The notes: generated from the sequence alone by a model not told the origin. Shown: positions 34,928-44,095, counted from the stretch's first letter. The stretch: 64,000 nt of DNA from JAWWPY01 sp964412845 (GCA_964412845.1 CAYPQM010000005.1:20305-84304); one strand, 5' to 3'. Program-made: numbers and translations.

Positions 34928-35959
34928 GTGGCGCTGCTTGAGGTCAGTGACCTGCATGTGTCGTTCAAGACCTCGGACGGCATCGTGCAGGCGGTCCGTG
35001 GGGTGTCATTCCAGGTCGAGGCCGGGCAGACCCTCGGCATCGTCGGAGAATCAGGTTCCGGCAAGAGCGTGTCCACCCAGACGATCATGGGCCTCACCCG
35101 CGGGGCGCGTATCTCGGGCCAGGCGCTCTTCGAGGGCAAGGACCTGCTCACCATGGGCCGCCAGGAGATGCAGAAGGTCCGCGGCGCCAAGGTCGGCATG
35201 ATCTTCCAGGACCCGTTGTCCAGCCTGCACCCGTACTACCGGGTGGGCTGGCAGATCGTGGAGATGATCCGCCAGCACGACAAGGAGACGAGCAAGGCCC
35301 AGGCCAAGGCCCGGGCGGTGGAACTGCTCACCCTGGTGGGCATCCCGCAGCCGGACCGCAGGGTCAACGACTTCCCGCACCAGTTCTCCGGCGGCATGCG
35401 GCAGCGCGCGATGATCGCGATGGCGATGGCGCTGAACCCCAAGATGCTCATCGCGGACGAGCCCACCACCGCGCTCGACGTCACCGTGCAGGCCCAGGTG
35501 CTCCGGGTGATCCGCAACCTGCAGGAGCGGTTCGGCACCGCGGTCGTCCTCATCACGCACGACCTCGGGGTCATCGCGGATGTGGCTGACCAGGTGGTGG
35601 TGATGTATGCGGGCGGGGTGATGGAACAGGCGGACCTGCGGACAATCTTCTTCGCCAACCACCATCCCTACACCGAGGGCCTGCTCCAGTCGCTGCCCGC
35701 CTACGGCGGCGAGCGGAAACGGCTGCAGCCCATCCCCGGCCAGCCGCCCAGCCTGATCAGCCTGCCGCCGGGCTGCCCGTTCAGCCCGCGCTGCCGGTAC
35801 GTGATGGACCGGTGCCGCACCGAGCAGCCACCGCTCGCGCCGGTCGGCGGTGATGTCACGCATCTGTCGGCCTGCTGGCTCCCGCACGACGTCGCGGCGC
35901 GGGATGAACTGCGCCGCAGGATCACAGGTCAGACATTGCCAGCGCCGGCCGGGTCGTGA
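34928..35959 (+). CDS. Oligopeptide/dipeptide ABC transporter ATPase (DppD/OppD type)
   Basis: A 343-residue ATPase. Walker A is GESGSGKSVSTQTIMG (about 40), the signature FSGGMRQRAMIAMAMAL, Walker B MLIADEPTTALDVT and the switch His in VLITHDLGVIADVAD. The C-terminal extension includes the oligopeptide-transporter C-terminal domain with CPFSPRCRYVMDRC, whose cysteines resemble the Fe-S ligands found in some OppD proteins. The GTG at 34928 follows GGAGGGTGGAAAG. Its stop overlaps the next gene by 4 bp. Confidence 0.92.
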   Translation: MALLEVSDLHVSFKTSDGIVQAVRGVSFQVEAGQTLGIVGESGSGKSVSTQTIMGLTRGARISGQALFEGKDLLTMGRQEMQKVRGAKVGMIFQDPLSSLHPYYRVGWQIVEMIRQHDKETSKAQAKARAVELLTLVGIPQPDRRVNDFPHQFSGGMRQRAMIAMAMALNPKMLIADEPTTALDVTVQAQVLRVIRNLQERFGTAVVLITHDLGVIADVADQVVVMYAGGVMEQADLRTIFFANHHPYTEGLLQSLPAYGGERKRLQPIPGQPPSLISLPPGCPFSPRCRYVMDRCRTEQPPLAPVGGDVTHLSACWLPHDVAARDELRRRITGQTLPAPAGS

Positions 35960-37083
35960 GGGTGAGCCAGATGAACACGGATATATCGGCCGAGCGGCCC
36001 GCTCCGCCGGCTGGCGGGGATGTCCTGCTGCGGGTGGAAAACCTGGTCAAGTACTTCCCCGTGCAGTCGGCCCAGCTGTTCAGCCGGCAGAAGGACGTGG
36101 TGCATGCCGTTGATGGCGTGAGCCTCGAGGTGCGCCGCGGGCAGACGCTCGGCCTCGTCGGCGAGACCGGCTGCGGCAAGTCCACGCTGGCCCGGTGCAT
36201 CATGCGGCTGTACGACGTCACGTCGGGCCGGATCACGTTCGACGGGAACGACATCACCAAGCTGTCAGCCAGGCAGATGCGCCCGTACCGGCGTGAGATT
36301 CAGATGATCTTCCAGGACCCGTACGGCTCCCTCAACCCGCGCCGCCGGGTCGGGTCGATCATCGGGGACCCGTTCGCGATCCACCGCACCGCCAGCGGCC
36401 AGGAGCGCAAGCGGCTGGTCCAGGAGGCAATGGAACTGGTCGGGCTCAACCCGGAGCACTACAACCGGTTCCCTGCGGAGTTCTCCGGCGGGCAGCGCCA
36501 GCGCATCGGGGTGGCCCGGGCCCTGGCGTTCCGGCCCAAGCTGGTCGTCTGTGACGAGCCGGTGTCCGCGCTGGACGTCTCCATCCAGGCGCAGATCATC
36601 AACCTGCTCGCGGACCTGCAATCCGAGCTCGGCCTGACCTACATCTTCATCGCGCATGACCTGTCGGTCGTGCGGCACGTGAGCACGTCGGTAGCGGTCA
36701 TGTACCTCGGCCAGATCACTGAGCTCGCGCCGGTCGACCAGTTGTGGGACCACCCGCGGCACCCGTACACAGACGCCCTGCTGTCCGCGGTGCCGGTGCC
36801 CGACCCCGACAAGTCGGCGCAGCGCGAGCGGATCATCCTGGTCGGTGATGTCCCCTCACCGATCAGCCCGCCGTCCGGCTGCCGGTTCCATCCCCGGTGC
36901 CCCAAGGCCGCCCCGGTCTGCGTGGACGACAGGCCGGTCCTTGAGCCGCACCTTGGCGACGACAGCGAGCATCTCGCCGCCTGCCATTTCCCCGTCGAGG
37001 ACGGGGAGGATATCTCGAAGGCCCGGCCGACCATCGCCGCCGAGCACCGCGTTACCGAGACTGGGGTGGTGAGTGGCTCATGA
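35956..37083 (+). CDS. Oligopeptide/dipeptide ABC transporter ATPase (DppF/OppF type)
   Basis: A 375-residue ATPase and partner of the preceding one. The family N-terminal motif LVKYFPVQSAQLFSRQKDVV precedes Walker A GETGCGKSTLARCIM (about 73). The signature is FSGGQRQRIGVARALAF and Walker B LVVCDEPVSALDVSIQAQ. The C-terminal domain carries CRFHPRCPKAAPVC, again with four closely spaced Cys. The GTG start overlaps the dppD-like stop (GTGA); the ATG at 35971 is an alternative. DppF-type ATPases pair with DppD-type to power the two permeases downstream. Confidence 0.92.
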   Translation: MRVSQMNTDISAERPAPPAGGDVLLRVENLVKYFPVQSAQLFSRQKDVVHAVDGVSLEVRRGQTLGLVGETGCGKSTLARCIMRLYDVTSGRITFDGNDITKLSARQMRPYRREIQMIFQDPYGSLNPRRRVGSIIGDPFAIHRTASGQERKRLVQEAMELVGLNPEHYNRFPAEFSGGQRQRIGVARALAFRPKLVVCDEPVSALDVSIQAQIINLLADLQSELGLTYIFIAHDLSVVRHVSTSVAVMYLGQITELAPVDQLWDHPRHPYTDALLSAVPVPDPDKSAQRERIILVGDVPSPISPPSGCRFHPRCPKAAPVCVDDRPVLEPHLGDDSEHLAACHFPVEDGEDISKARPTIAAEHRVTETGVVSGS

Positions 37084-37117
37084 GGCTGCAGCCCCAGGCC
37101 GGTCGAAGGGAGCGACC

Positions 37118-38104
37118 ATGACCAACCTCCCCGGTTCCGAGGATCTGATCGTCGGCGTCGGCGTCCAGGACGAGCACGCCGGTCCTCCGATAGCCGAGGG
37201 CGAGGCAGCGCGCAAGATCGAAGGGCGCAGCCCGTGGCGGCTGGCGATCGAGCGGCTGCGGCACGACCGCGCGGCGATGATCTCGCTGGGCTTCATCGTG
37301 TTCGTGGTCCTGATAGCGATCTTCGCGCCGCTCGTCGGCGTGATCACCGGGCATGGTGTCTTCGAGCAGTTCCGGACGACGGGCCTGTCGCCCGATGGCA
37401 CCCCGGTCGGGCCGAGCGCCCACTTCCTGATGGGCACGGATGACCAGGGCCGCGACATCATGGTCCGGATCGCGTACGGGGCCCGGATCTCCATGATCGT
37501 CGCGATCGTCGCGACCGGCCTCACCGTCGGCATCGGCGCGGTGGTCGGGCTGGCGGCCGGGTACTTCGGCAAGCTCCTGGACACCATCCTGGCCAGGCTG
37601 GTGGACTTGCTGCTGGCCATCCCCTTCCTGCTGCTGGCCATCTCGCTGGCATCGATCTGGCATCCCGGGCTGACCGTCGTCATCGTCGTCATCGGCATCC
37701 TGGGCTGGGCTTCGGTTGGCCGCATCGTCCGCGGCCAGGTCCTGTCCATCCGGGAGAAGGAGTACATCGAGGCGGCCCGGTCACTGGGCGCGGGCCCCTG
37801 GCGGATCATTTTCGTGGACATCCTGCCGAACGTGATCGCCCCGATCATCGTCTACACCAGCCTGCTGATCCCGGTCACGATCGTGGCCGAGGCATCCCTG
37901 TCGTTCCTGGGCGTCGGCATTCCGCCGCCAACGGCCGACTGGGGGCAGATGATCAGCGAGTCGTCGGCGTACTACGCCAACGGCGTCTGGTGGTTCCTGC
38001 TGTTCCCCAGCCTCGCCCTGGTCTTCACGACCATCGCCTTCAACATCCTGGGCGACGGTGTCCGCGACGCGTTCGATCCGCGCGGCGACAAGCTTTTCGT
38101 TTAG
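37118..38104 (+). CDS. Peptide/nickel-type ABC transporter permease (DppC type)
   Basis: A 328-residue inner-membrane subunit. An N-terminal soluble tail of about 60 residues precedes the first helix (AMISLGFIVFVVLIAIFAPLVG). The DppC-type signature HFLMGTDDQGRDIMVRIAYG follows, and the EAA loop that docks with the ATPases reads EAARSLGAGPWRIIFVDILPN. Six helices in total. ATG 37118 follows GAAGGGAG at a good distance. The order in this operon (receptor, D, F, C, B) is the reverse of the common B-C-D-F order, but the set is complete. Confidence 0.92.
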   Translation: MTNLPGSEDLIVGVGVQDEHAGPPIAEGEAARKIEGRSPWRLAIERLRHDRAAMISLGFIVFVVLIAIFAPLVGVITGHGVFEQFRTTGLSPDGTPVGPSAHFLMGTDDQGRDIMVRIAYGARISMIVAIVATGLTVGIGAVVGLAAGYFGKLLDTILARLVDLLLAIPFLLLAISLASIWHPGLTVVIVVIGILGWASVGRIVRGQVLSIREKEYIEAARSLGAGPWRIIFVDILPNVIAPIIVYTSLLIPVTIVAEASLSFLGVGIPPPTADWGQMISESSAYYANGVWWFLLFPSLALVFTTIAFNILGDGVRDAFDPRGDKLFV

Positions 38105-38113
38105 GAGCCTCAC

Positions 38114-39079
38114 GTGGCGCGTTTTCTTATCCGCCGGATCCTGCTCGGCGTCCTGGTCATGTGGCTGGTGACGGTCCTGGTATTCATCATCTTCTTCATC
38201 GGCCCGGGGCCGGGGGCGGTCGCCCGGACCCTGGCCGGCAAGTCAGCCACGCCACAGATCGTCGCGCTGGTCGCCCGCCGCCTCCAGCTGGACCGGCCGG
38301 CCTACGTGCAGTATGGCCACTTCCTGTGGCTGCTGCTGCACGGCAACCTCGGCTATAGCTACTACCACGATCAGTCGGTGAATTCGGTCATCGCCGCCGC
38401 GTTCCCCATCACCTTGTCGCTGGTCGTGGGGGCCGCCATTATCTGGGTCGTGCTGGGCGTGCTCAGCGGGATCCTGTCCGCGGTGCGCAGCCGGTCGATC
38501 TGGGACCGCACGTTCACCACCCTGGCGCTGATCTTCTACTCGATACCCACGTTCGTGCTCGGCTTCCTGCTGCTGCTGGTGTTCTACTACGAATTCACCA
38601 TCCACGGCCTGGCCTTGGTCCCCGGGTCCGGGTATGTCTCACTGACCACGAACCCGGGGGGCTGGCTGCGCAGCCTCATCCTGCCGTGGGTCACGCTCGC
38701 GCTGGTGTCGGCCGCCACTTACACCCGGCTGACCCGGGGGTCGATGCTTGACGTTCTCGGGGATGACTACATCCGCACCGCCCGGGCCAAAGGCCTGTCC
38801 GAACGCCGGGTGATCTTCCGGCACGCGCTGCGGTCCGCCCTGACCCCCGTCGTCACCCAGTTCGGCATCGACGTGGCGACCCTGTTCGGCGGCGCGATCA
38901 TCACCGAGGAGGTGTTCGGCCTGCCGGGGCTTGGCTACACCGCGGTCCAGTCCAACTTCCAGGAGGACCTGCCCGTGGTCATCGGCGTCGTCATCGTGAC
39001 GGCGGCGGCGGTCGTGACGGCCAGCATCGTGGTGGACATCGTCTACGCCATCCTGGATCCCCGGGTGCGCCTGCACTGA
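38114..39079 (+). CDS. Peptide/nickel-type ABC transporter permease (DppB type)
   Basis: A 321-residue inner-membrane subunit with six helices. The N-terminus ARFLIRRILLGVLVMWLVTVLV, the segment LDRPAYVQYGHFLWLLLHGNLGYS, and the EAA-like loop DDYIRTARAKGLSERRVIFRHALR with TPVVTQFG are typical of DppB/OppB. The GTG start is 9 nt after the dppC-like stop. With the DppC-type subunit it forms the translocation pore. It is the last gene of the importer operon; the next gene faces it on the other strand. Confidence 0.92.
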   Translation: MARFLIRRILLGVLVMWLVTVLVFIIFFIGPGPGAVARTLAGKSATPQIVALVARRLQLDRPAYVQYGHFLWLLLHGNLGYSYYHDQSVNSVIAAAFPITLSLVVGAAIIWVVLGVLSGILSAVRSRSIWDRTFTTLALIFYSIPTFVLGFLLLLVFYYEFTIHGLALVPGSGYVSLTTNPGGWLRSLILPWVTLALVSAATYTRLTRGSMLDVLGDDYIRTARAKGLSERRVIFRHALRSALTPVVTQFGIDVATLFGGAIITEEVFGLPGLGYTAVQSNFQEDLPVVIGVVIVTAAAVVTASIVVDIVYAILDPRVRLH

Positions 39080-39107
39080 GGCAGCTACTGGCCGCGGGTC
39101 CAGTGCG

Positions 39108-40328
39108 TCACGCCTCCAGCGCGAACTGCATCGGGCGGAACTTGGTCTGCGCCTCGGCGAGCTCAGCGGCCGGGTCGGAGTCAGCCACGATGCCGCAGCC
39201 CGCGAACAGCCGGGCCCGCGGCCCGTCGAGTTCCGCGCAGCGCAGCGCGATGGCCCATTCCCCGTTCCCGCTGATGTCGGTCCAGCCCACCGGCCCCGCG
39301 TAGCGCCCGCGGTCCATGCCCTCCAGTTCCCGGATCAACTCCATGGCCACCTCGGTCGGCGTTCCGCACACCGCCGCGGTGGGGTGCAGGGCGTCCACCA
39401 AGGCCAGCACGGAATGGACGCTGGCTGGATGCCGGGCGGCGGCGAGACGCCCGGTGACGGCGGTCGCGAGGTGCTGCACGTTGGCCAGCCGCAGCAGCGA
39501 CGGCTGGTCCGCGACCGTCAGGCGGTCGCACAAAGGGGCGAGCGCGTCGCGCACGCCCGCCGCGGCGTACTCGTGCTCCTCGCCGTCTTTGGCCGAGGCG
39601 AGCAGCGCCGCCCCGAGCGCGGCATCCGCTGCCGGGTCGCGGCTGCGCGGCATCGTACCGGCCAGCACCAGCGAGCTGATCTGGCGTCCCTGCCGCCTGA
39701 TCAGGAGTTCGGGGGTGGCACCGACGAGCCCGGCGCAGGCGAAGGTGTAACAGTCCGGATAGCGTGCGGCCAGCCGGCTGAGCAACTGGCGCTCATCGAT
39801 GCTGGCCGAGGCGGTGGCGTGCAGGTCCCTGGCGAGAACCACCTTGCGCAGGCCGCCGGACCGGATCCGGGCGACCGCCGAGCCGACCGCGCGTTCCCAT
39901 TGCGGTGCCGTCAGGCTCCCGTCATGCCAGCGCACCTCGGCCGGGCCGGTCACCGGCAGCACCGGCTCGGGTGCGAGGGTGCTGCCGCCGATCGTGGTGA
40001 GCCAGGCCCGGCCCCCTCGCCTGCCGATCACAACCTGCGGCACCACCAGGACGGAACCGTCAGAGGTGGGGTCAAAGGTAAAGCTGCCGAATGCCACCGG
40101 CCCGCATCCCGGCAAGCCCACCTGGTCGTCCACCTGAGCCCCGTCGAACAGTGACCGCAGCCACTTCTCACCCGCGGTGAACCTGTCCTCGCCCGCGGGA
40201 AGGGTGACACGGGCCGCTTCCCCCCAGCCCACCAGGCCTTCGCCACGGTGGATCCAGGCCAGGGCGGCCGGGTCGGGCAGCCTGCTCACCAGGTCGCCGG
40301 GATCGGCAATGGCCACAGTGCGGACCAT
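39108..40328 (-). CDS. Isochorismate synthase (MenF/EntC family)
   Basis: About 406 residues, chorismate-binding enzyme fold. The C-terminal catalytic part contains LRKVVLARDLHATASASIDE, CYTFACAGLVGATPELLIRR, LAGTMPRSRDPAADAALG, HPTAAVCGTPTEVAMELI and YAGPVGWTDISGNGEWAIALR. The Lys that activates water is in GLRKVVLARD and the metal-binding Glu is in GATPELL. The ATG at 40328 is chosen because GGAG lies 6 nt upstream; ATG 40334 is two codons longer. It converts chorismate to isochorismate, the substrate of MenD. It is separated from the other men genes by the importer operon. A siderophore role is also possible, but no siderophore synthesis genes are nearby. Confidence 0.9.
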   Translation of the reverse strand: MVRTVAIADPGDLVSRLPDPAALAWIHRGEGLVGWGEAARVTLPAGEDRFTAGEKWLRSLFDGAQVDDQVGLPGCGPVAFGSFTFDPTSDGSVLVVPQVVIGRRGGRAWLTTIGGSTLAPEPVLPVTGPAEVRWHDGSLTAPQWERAVGSAVARIRSGGLRKVVLARDLHATASASIDERQLLSRLAARYPDCYTFACAGLVGATPELLIRRQGRQISSLVLAGTMPRSRDPAADAALGAALLASAKDGEEHEYAAAGVRDALAPLCDRLTVADQPSLLRLANVQHLATAVTGRLAAARHPASVHSVLALVDALHPTAAVCGTPTEVAMELIRELEGMDRGRYAGPVGWTDISGNGEWAIALRCAELDGPRARLFAGCGIVADSDPAAELAEAQTKFRPMQFALEA

Positions 40329-40794
40329 CAGCATCTCCGGCACCTGCTGGCCCGCGTCGCCTGTGCCTGCTCCCACGCCAGCCAACTTTACGTCCTGGTG
40401 CGGGCCGTCTTGCCCCCGGGGACGGCCGCGGCGACAGCGGGACGTCAGCACTGGCCGGTCATGGCAGCCGGGACAGGCGGCCGGGCGGCCTGCCCACGGT
40501 GTCGCCGGCGGGCTCCCTGGCTGGCTGGCCCGGCCACCAAATCCAGCGGCCCAGGTCCAGGGTCAGCGCGGTGACCAGGACAGACTGATGCCGGAAGGCA
40601 ATCGCGGGCAAGCCCACGGCGGCGCCGGACGACAGCACCACTGTGCCCAGGCGCGCCGGTTGCGGCGCGCGTGCTGTGGGAGTCCTGTTCGGACCCGGAA
40701 TCGCGGCCAAGGCCCGGTATGCGCGGCGGCACCTGAGGGTGGCGTGCTAGCCTGCTGGCGATAAATTCGCTATTAAAACGATCGGATAACTAGC
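40329..40794. other. Intergenic region without a supported gene
   Basis: Open frames exist here on both strands but none has a recognisable family or consistent codon bias. One minus-strand frame (40459-40710) has a hydrophobic middle, TVVLSSGAAVGLPAIAF, and could be a small membrane-protein remnant; I do not call it. The last 45 nt are A/T-rich (ATAAATTCGCTATTAAAACG) and probably carry the promoter of the cysteine dioxygenase gene. Confidence 0.4.
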
Positions 40795-41397
40795 TTGATT
40801 CTTCCGAACGACGCCCGGGACCTTGCCGGGCTCACTCAGCTTGTCCGCTCCGTTGCCGCAAGCCCGCACCGATGGGCCGATCTGGTGCGCTACCGTGCCG
40901 GGGAGCGCTGGTACCAGCGCCTGGAGCAGACGGAGAAACATGAGCTATGGCTGCTGAGCTGGCTGCCGGGGCAGCGCACTGGATTCCATGACCACTGCGG
41001 GTCGGCTGGCGCGTTCGCCGTGGTGCGCGGCGAACTGCGGGAGCACACCGTGCCTGCCGGCCGCGCGGTGCGGGGACCTGCCGTGCTGAGGCGTGCCGTG
41101 CTGCAGCGCCCCGATCCCGGCGCTGCCGGGCGGGATGCAGCGGGACCGCGGAGCAAGACGGTGCCTGAGCGCAGGGCCGAACCTGGCGCGGATGGCCGGA
41201 TCTCGGTGGCCGCCTTCACGGCCGGGCAGGTGCGGGCCTTCGGTCCCCGGCACGTGCACGAAGTGGTGAACAGCTCGGCGCAGCCGGCGGTGAGCATCCA
41301 CGCGTACTCCCCGTCGCTGGCCGGGATGCGCCGCTACCAGATGACCCCGGCGGGCCTCGTGCTCGTCGCGGTGGAAATGGCGGAGGAGAACTGGTGA
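40795..41397 (+). CDS. Cysteine dioxygenase family protein
   Basis: A 200-residue cupin that oxidises cysteine to cysteine sulfinate using Fe(II) and O2. The metal site is visible as FHDHCGSAGAF (H65, H67) and a third His in PRHVHEVVN (H153 or H155). The family Glu of many cupins is absent, as in true CDOs. Between the two motifs lies a variable stretch of about 35 residues that is longer and more Arg/Pro-rich than usual. The start codon is TTG with no clear ribosome binding site, the weakest point of this call. It overlaps the rhodanese gene by 4 bp, which supports a joint role in sulfur amino acid breakdown. Confidence 0.85.
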   Translation: MILPNDARDLAGLTQLVRSVAASPHRWADLVRYRAGERWYQRLEQTEKHELWLLSWLPGQRTGFHDHCGSAGAFAVVRGELREHTVPAGRAVRGPAVLRRAVLQRPDPGAAGRDAAGPRSKTVPERRAEPGADGRISVAAFTAGQVRAFGPRHVHEVVNSSAQPAVSIHAYSPSLAGMRRYQMTPAGLVLVAVEMAEENW

Positions 41398-41834
41398 CTG
41401 GAGTAGCACGAGAAAACGCGGGCCGCCCGATCAGCGAGGTTCTGGCGGCGGCGCGCAGCCGGCTCAAGCGGGTGGACCCGCAGCAGGCTTACGATGCCAT
41501 GCGGGCCGGAGCGCTGCTTGTCGATATCCGGCCGCAGGCCCAGCGGGCAGCGCAGGGGCAGGTACCCGGCGCGCTCGTGGTGGAGCGCAACGTCCTGGAA
41601 TGGCGGCTGGATCCCGCGTCGGAAGCCCGCCTGCCGGAGGCGGGAGATTACCGCCGGCCGGTCATCATTGTCTGCTCCGAGGGCTATGCCTCCAGTCTCG
41701 CAGCGGCATCCCTGCAGGATCTCGGGCTGTCCAACGCCACCGATCTGGCCGGCGGATTCCAGGCCTGGGCTGAATCGGGGCTGCCGGTCCGGGCGGGCGA
41801 CCACCAGGCCGCGGGCACTCCAGGACCGGCCTGA
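41394..41834 (+). CDS. Rhodanese-domain sulfurtransferase
   Basis: A 146-residue single rhodanese domain. It starts with RVDPQQAYDAMRAGALLVDIR and carries the active-site loop CSEGYASS, whose Cys takes up the persulfide sulfur, followed by LAGGFQAWAESGLPV. The GTG start overlaps the cysteine dioxygenase stop. Cysteine dioxygenase-rhodanese pairs recur in actinomycetes and are thought to handle persulfide or thiosulfate sulfur; the exact acceptor is unknown. Confidence 0.88.
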   Translation: MTGVARENAGRPISEVLAAARSRLKRVDPQQAYDAMRAGALLVDIRPQAQRAAQGQVPGALVVERNVLEWRLDPASEARLPEAGDYRRPVIIVCSEGYASSLAAASLQDLGLSNATDLAGGFQAWAESGLPVRAGDHQAAGTPGPA

Positions 41835-41943
41835 ACCCAGCGCCATGGCCGACGTCAGCGAGTCCGGCCCGTGACGGATGTCATGGGCCGGACGTGACAC
41901 ACGGCAGCGGCTGACCGGCCCTCGGGGCGGCAGGATCATTCGC

Positions 41944-43455
41944 ATGACCATGCGGATCAGGCTGGAACCGGCACCGCCGCCGCCGGCTGCCAGTGGCCCG
42001 CAGGCCGCTGCTGCAGCAGACTCTGACCATGCGTACCGCAGTGATACCGCCGCCGTGGGTGGCCGGCCGGTGGGTGGCCGGTCCGGGGGGGCATGCCGCG
42101 GGGCGGCCCCGTTTCCGGGCCGTACGGGCATGACCGCCATGCCCGCCCGTCACCGCGACGACGGCCCGTCCGAGATGGGTGCCGGGGGCACGGCAGATGA
42201 CGGGCTGGCCGGGATGGACCGTGTGCTGGACCGGCGGGCCCGGTTCGGCTGGGCCCTGGCCTGCATCTGGCTCATCTACCTGGCGCAGCCGGCCACGGTG
42301 CTCTGGCACGACGCGGACCTGTCGCGCCGGTATGCCGGGCTGGCCCTCCTGCTCGCGTTCGCGGCGGTGTTCGTTGTCACCTTCCGGGCGAGCCGCAAGC
42401 TGCGCCAGGCGGGCGGCCGCCTGCCCGCGGTGGCCCGGGTGAGCCTGGTCAGCGGCGGCGCCGTGCTCGCCGTGCTGAACTACCTCACCCTCGGGGAGAC
42501 CGCCACCGGCCTGTTCATTTATGTAGCCGTGATGGCGGTGTTCCTGTTCACCAGCCGGGTGGGCTGGACGATCGTCGCGGTGATCCTGCTCGCGTCGCTG
42601 GCGATCCCGAGCCTGGTCCCGGGCTGGCAGGCCAGCGTGTCGACCACCTTCGGGATCTTCATCGCCGCCGTGGCCATGTGGGGCGTGGCCCTGCTGATCC
42701 AGCGCAACGGGCAGCTCGCCGCCGCCCGCAACGAGATCACCCGGCTCGCCCTCGTGGCGGAGCGCAACCGGTTCGCCCGCGACCTGCACGACATCCTCGG
42801 CCATTCGCTCACCGTGGTGGCGGTCAAGGCCGAGCTGGCCGGCCGGCTGGCGGAACTGGCCCCCGAACGGGCCGCCGCCGAGATCGCGGATGTGGAGCGG
42901 ATCGCCCGGGAAGCCCTGGCCGATGTCCGCGCCGCGGCCGCCGGGTACCGCGAGGTGACGGTGGCGGGGGAGCTGGCCAGCGCCCGGACCGCGCTGACCG
43001 CCGCTGGCATCGAGGCGGACCTGCCAGCCGGGCTGGCCCAGGTTGAGCCGGGGCAGCAGGAGATATTCGGCTGGGCCATCAGGGAAGGCGTGACCAACGT
43101 GGTTCGGCACAGCGGTGCCACCCGCTGCTCGATCCGGGTGGCGGGCGATGAGATCGAGATCAGCGACGACGGCCGCGGCCCGGCCGGGCCCATGTTCAGC
43201 GACGGGTTCAGCGAGCCCGGATTCAGCGAGCCCGGATTCAGCCAGCCCGGGTTCAGCCAGGCTGGCACCGGCCAGGGCGGCGGCCCCTCGGGCGCCGCCG
43301 GTGCCCATCGGGAGTGGGAGGCAGGCAGCCGGGGTGGGTGCAGCGGCGGGCAGGGCCTGGCCGGGTTGCGCGAGCGGGCGGCCGCCGTCGGGGGCTCGGT
43401 AAGCGCAGGGCGCTCCGCGGCAGGCGGCTTCGCCCTCCGGGTCCGCGTGCCATGA
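41944..43455 (+). CDS. NarL/DesK-type sensor histidine kinase
   Basis: About 503 residues. A disordered N-terminal tail of about 85 residues (Pro/Ala/Gly-rich) precedes four to five transmembrane helices (about 100-250). The HisKA_3 dimerisation box follows, with the phosphoacceptor His in ARDLHDILGHSLTVVAVK (about 280). The ATPase domain has the N-box IREGVTNVVRHSGATRC, the D-box ISDDGRGP and the G-box GQGLAGLRERAAAVGG. Between D- and G-boxes lie four GFSEP-like pentapeptide repeats. The start is uncertain: ATG 41944 has AGGA upstream, while ATG 42130 or 42211 would remove most of the tail. The response regulator follows 7 nt downstream. Confidence 0.88.
   Translation: MTMRIRLEPAPPPPAASGPQAAAAADSDHAYRSDTAAVGGRPVGGRSGGACRGAAPFPGRTGMTAMPARHRDDGPSEMGAGGTADDGLAGMDRVLDRRARFGWALACIWLIYLAQPATVLWHDADLSRRYAGLALLLAFAAVFVVTFRASRKLRQAGGRLPAVARVSLVSGGAVLAVLNYLTLGETATGLFIYVAVMAVFLFTSRVGWTIVAVILLASLAIPSLVPGWQASVSTTFGIFIAAVAMWGVALLIQRNGQLAAARNEITRLALVAERNRFARDLHDILGHSLTVVAVKAELAGRLAELAPERAAAEIADVERIAREALADVRAAAAGYREVTVAGELASARTALTAAGIEADLPAGLAQVEPGQQEIFGWAIREGVTNVVRHSGATRCSIRVAGDEIEISDDGRGPAGPMFSDGFSEPGFSEPGFSQPGFSQAGTGQGGGPSGAAGAHREWEAGSRGGCSGGQGLAGLRERAAAVGGSVSAGRSAAGGFALRVRVP
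43204..43263 (+). repeat. 15-nt tandem repeats within the kinase ATPase domain
   Basis: Four 15-nt units (43204-43218, 43219-43233, 43234-43248, 43249-43263) encode GFSEP, GFSEP, GFSQP and GFSQA in frame, between the D-box and the G-box. Confidence 0.9.
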
Positions 43456-43462
43456 TCACACC

Positions 43463-44095
43463 GTGAGCGACCCGATCCGTCTCCTCATCGCCGACGACCA
43501 GGCGCTTGTCCGCGGCGCGCTGGCCGCGCTGCTCGCCCTGGAGCCGGATCTGGTGGTGGTCGCCGAAGTCGGACGCGGCGACGAGGTGGTCGCCGAGGCG
43601 CAGCGGACCCGGCCGGATGTGGCCCTGGTCGATGTGGAGATGCCCGGTCTCGACGGGATCGCCGCCACCGCGGCGCTCCGGGCCGCCCGGCCGGCCTGCC
43701 GGGTGCTCGTCGTGACCACGTTCGGCCGGCCTGGTTACCTGCGCCGCGCGATGGCGGCCGGGGCGAGCGGCTTCGTAGTCAAGGACACCCCCGCGCGGCA
43801 GCTCGCCGACGCGGTCCGCCGGGTAGCCTCCGGCCTGCGGGTGGTCGATCCCAGCCTGGCCGCCGAGACGCTCGCGACCGGCGAGAGCCCGCTCACGCCG
43901 CGTGAGACAGATGTGCTCCGGGTGGCCAGGGACGGTGGCACGGTCGCTGACATTGCCGCTGAGCTGCATCTGTCCGAGGGGACCGTCCGTAATCACCTCT
44001 CGGCGGCGATCGGCAAAACCGGCGCGCGGACCCGGGCTGAGGCGGTGCGCCTGGCGGGCAGCAACGGCTGGCTGCTGGGGGGATGGTCACAGTAG
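43463..44095 (+). CDS. NarL/LuxR-family response regulator
   Basis: A 210-residue two-domain regulator. The receiver domain has the acidic pair in LLIADDQALVRG (residues 7-18), the phospho-Asp in VALVDVEMPGLDG (about 55), Thr in VVTTFGRPGYL and Lys in GFVVKDTP. The C-terminal LuxR-type helix-turn-helix reads LTPRETDVLRVARDGGTVADIAAELHLSEGTVRNHLS. It partners with the kinase gene just upstream; the pair resembles DesK/DesR. The regulated genes cannot be read from the sequence. Its last 9 nt overlap the convergent radical SAM gene. Confidence 0.93.
   Translation: MSDPIRLLIADDQALVRGALAALLALEPDLVVVAEVGRGDEVVAEAQRTRPDVALVDVEMPGLDGIAATAALRAARPACRVLVVTTFGRPGYLRRAMAAGASGFVVKDTPARQLADAVRRVASGLRVVDPSLAAETLATGESPLTPRETDVLRVARDGGTVADIAAELHLSEGTVRNHLSAAIGKTGARTRAEAVRLAGSNGWLLGGWSQ

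Noticed and set aside
40459..40710. Small minus-strand membrane protein gene
   Set aside because: One hydrophobic stretch only, no ribosome binding site, overlapping equally open frames, no recognised relatives.
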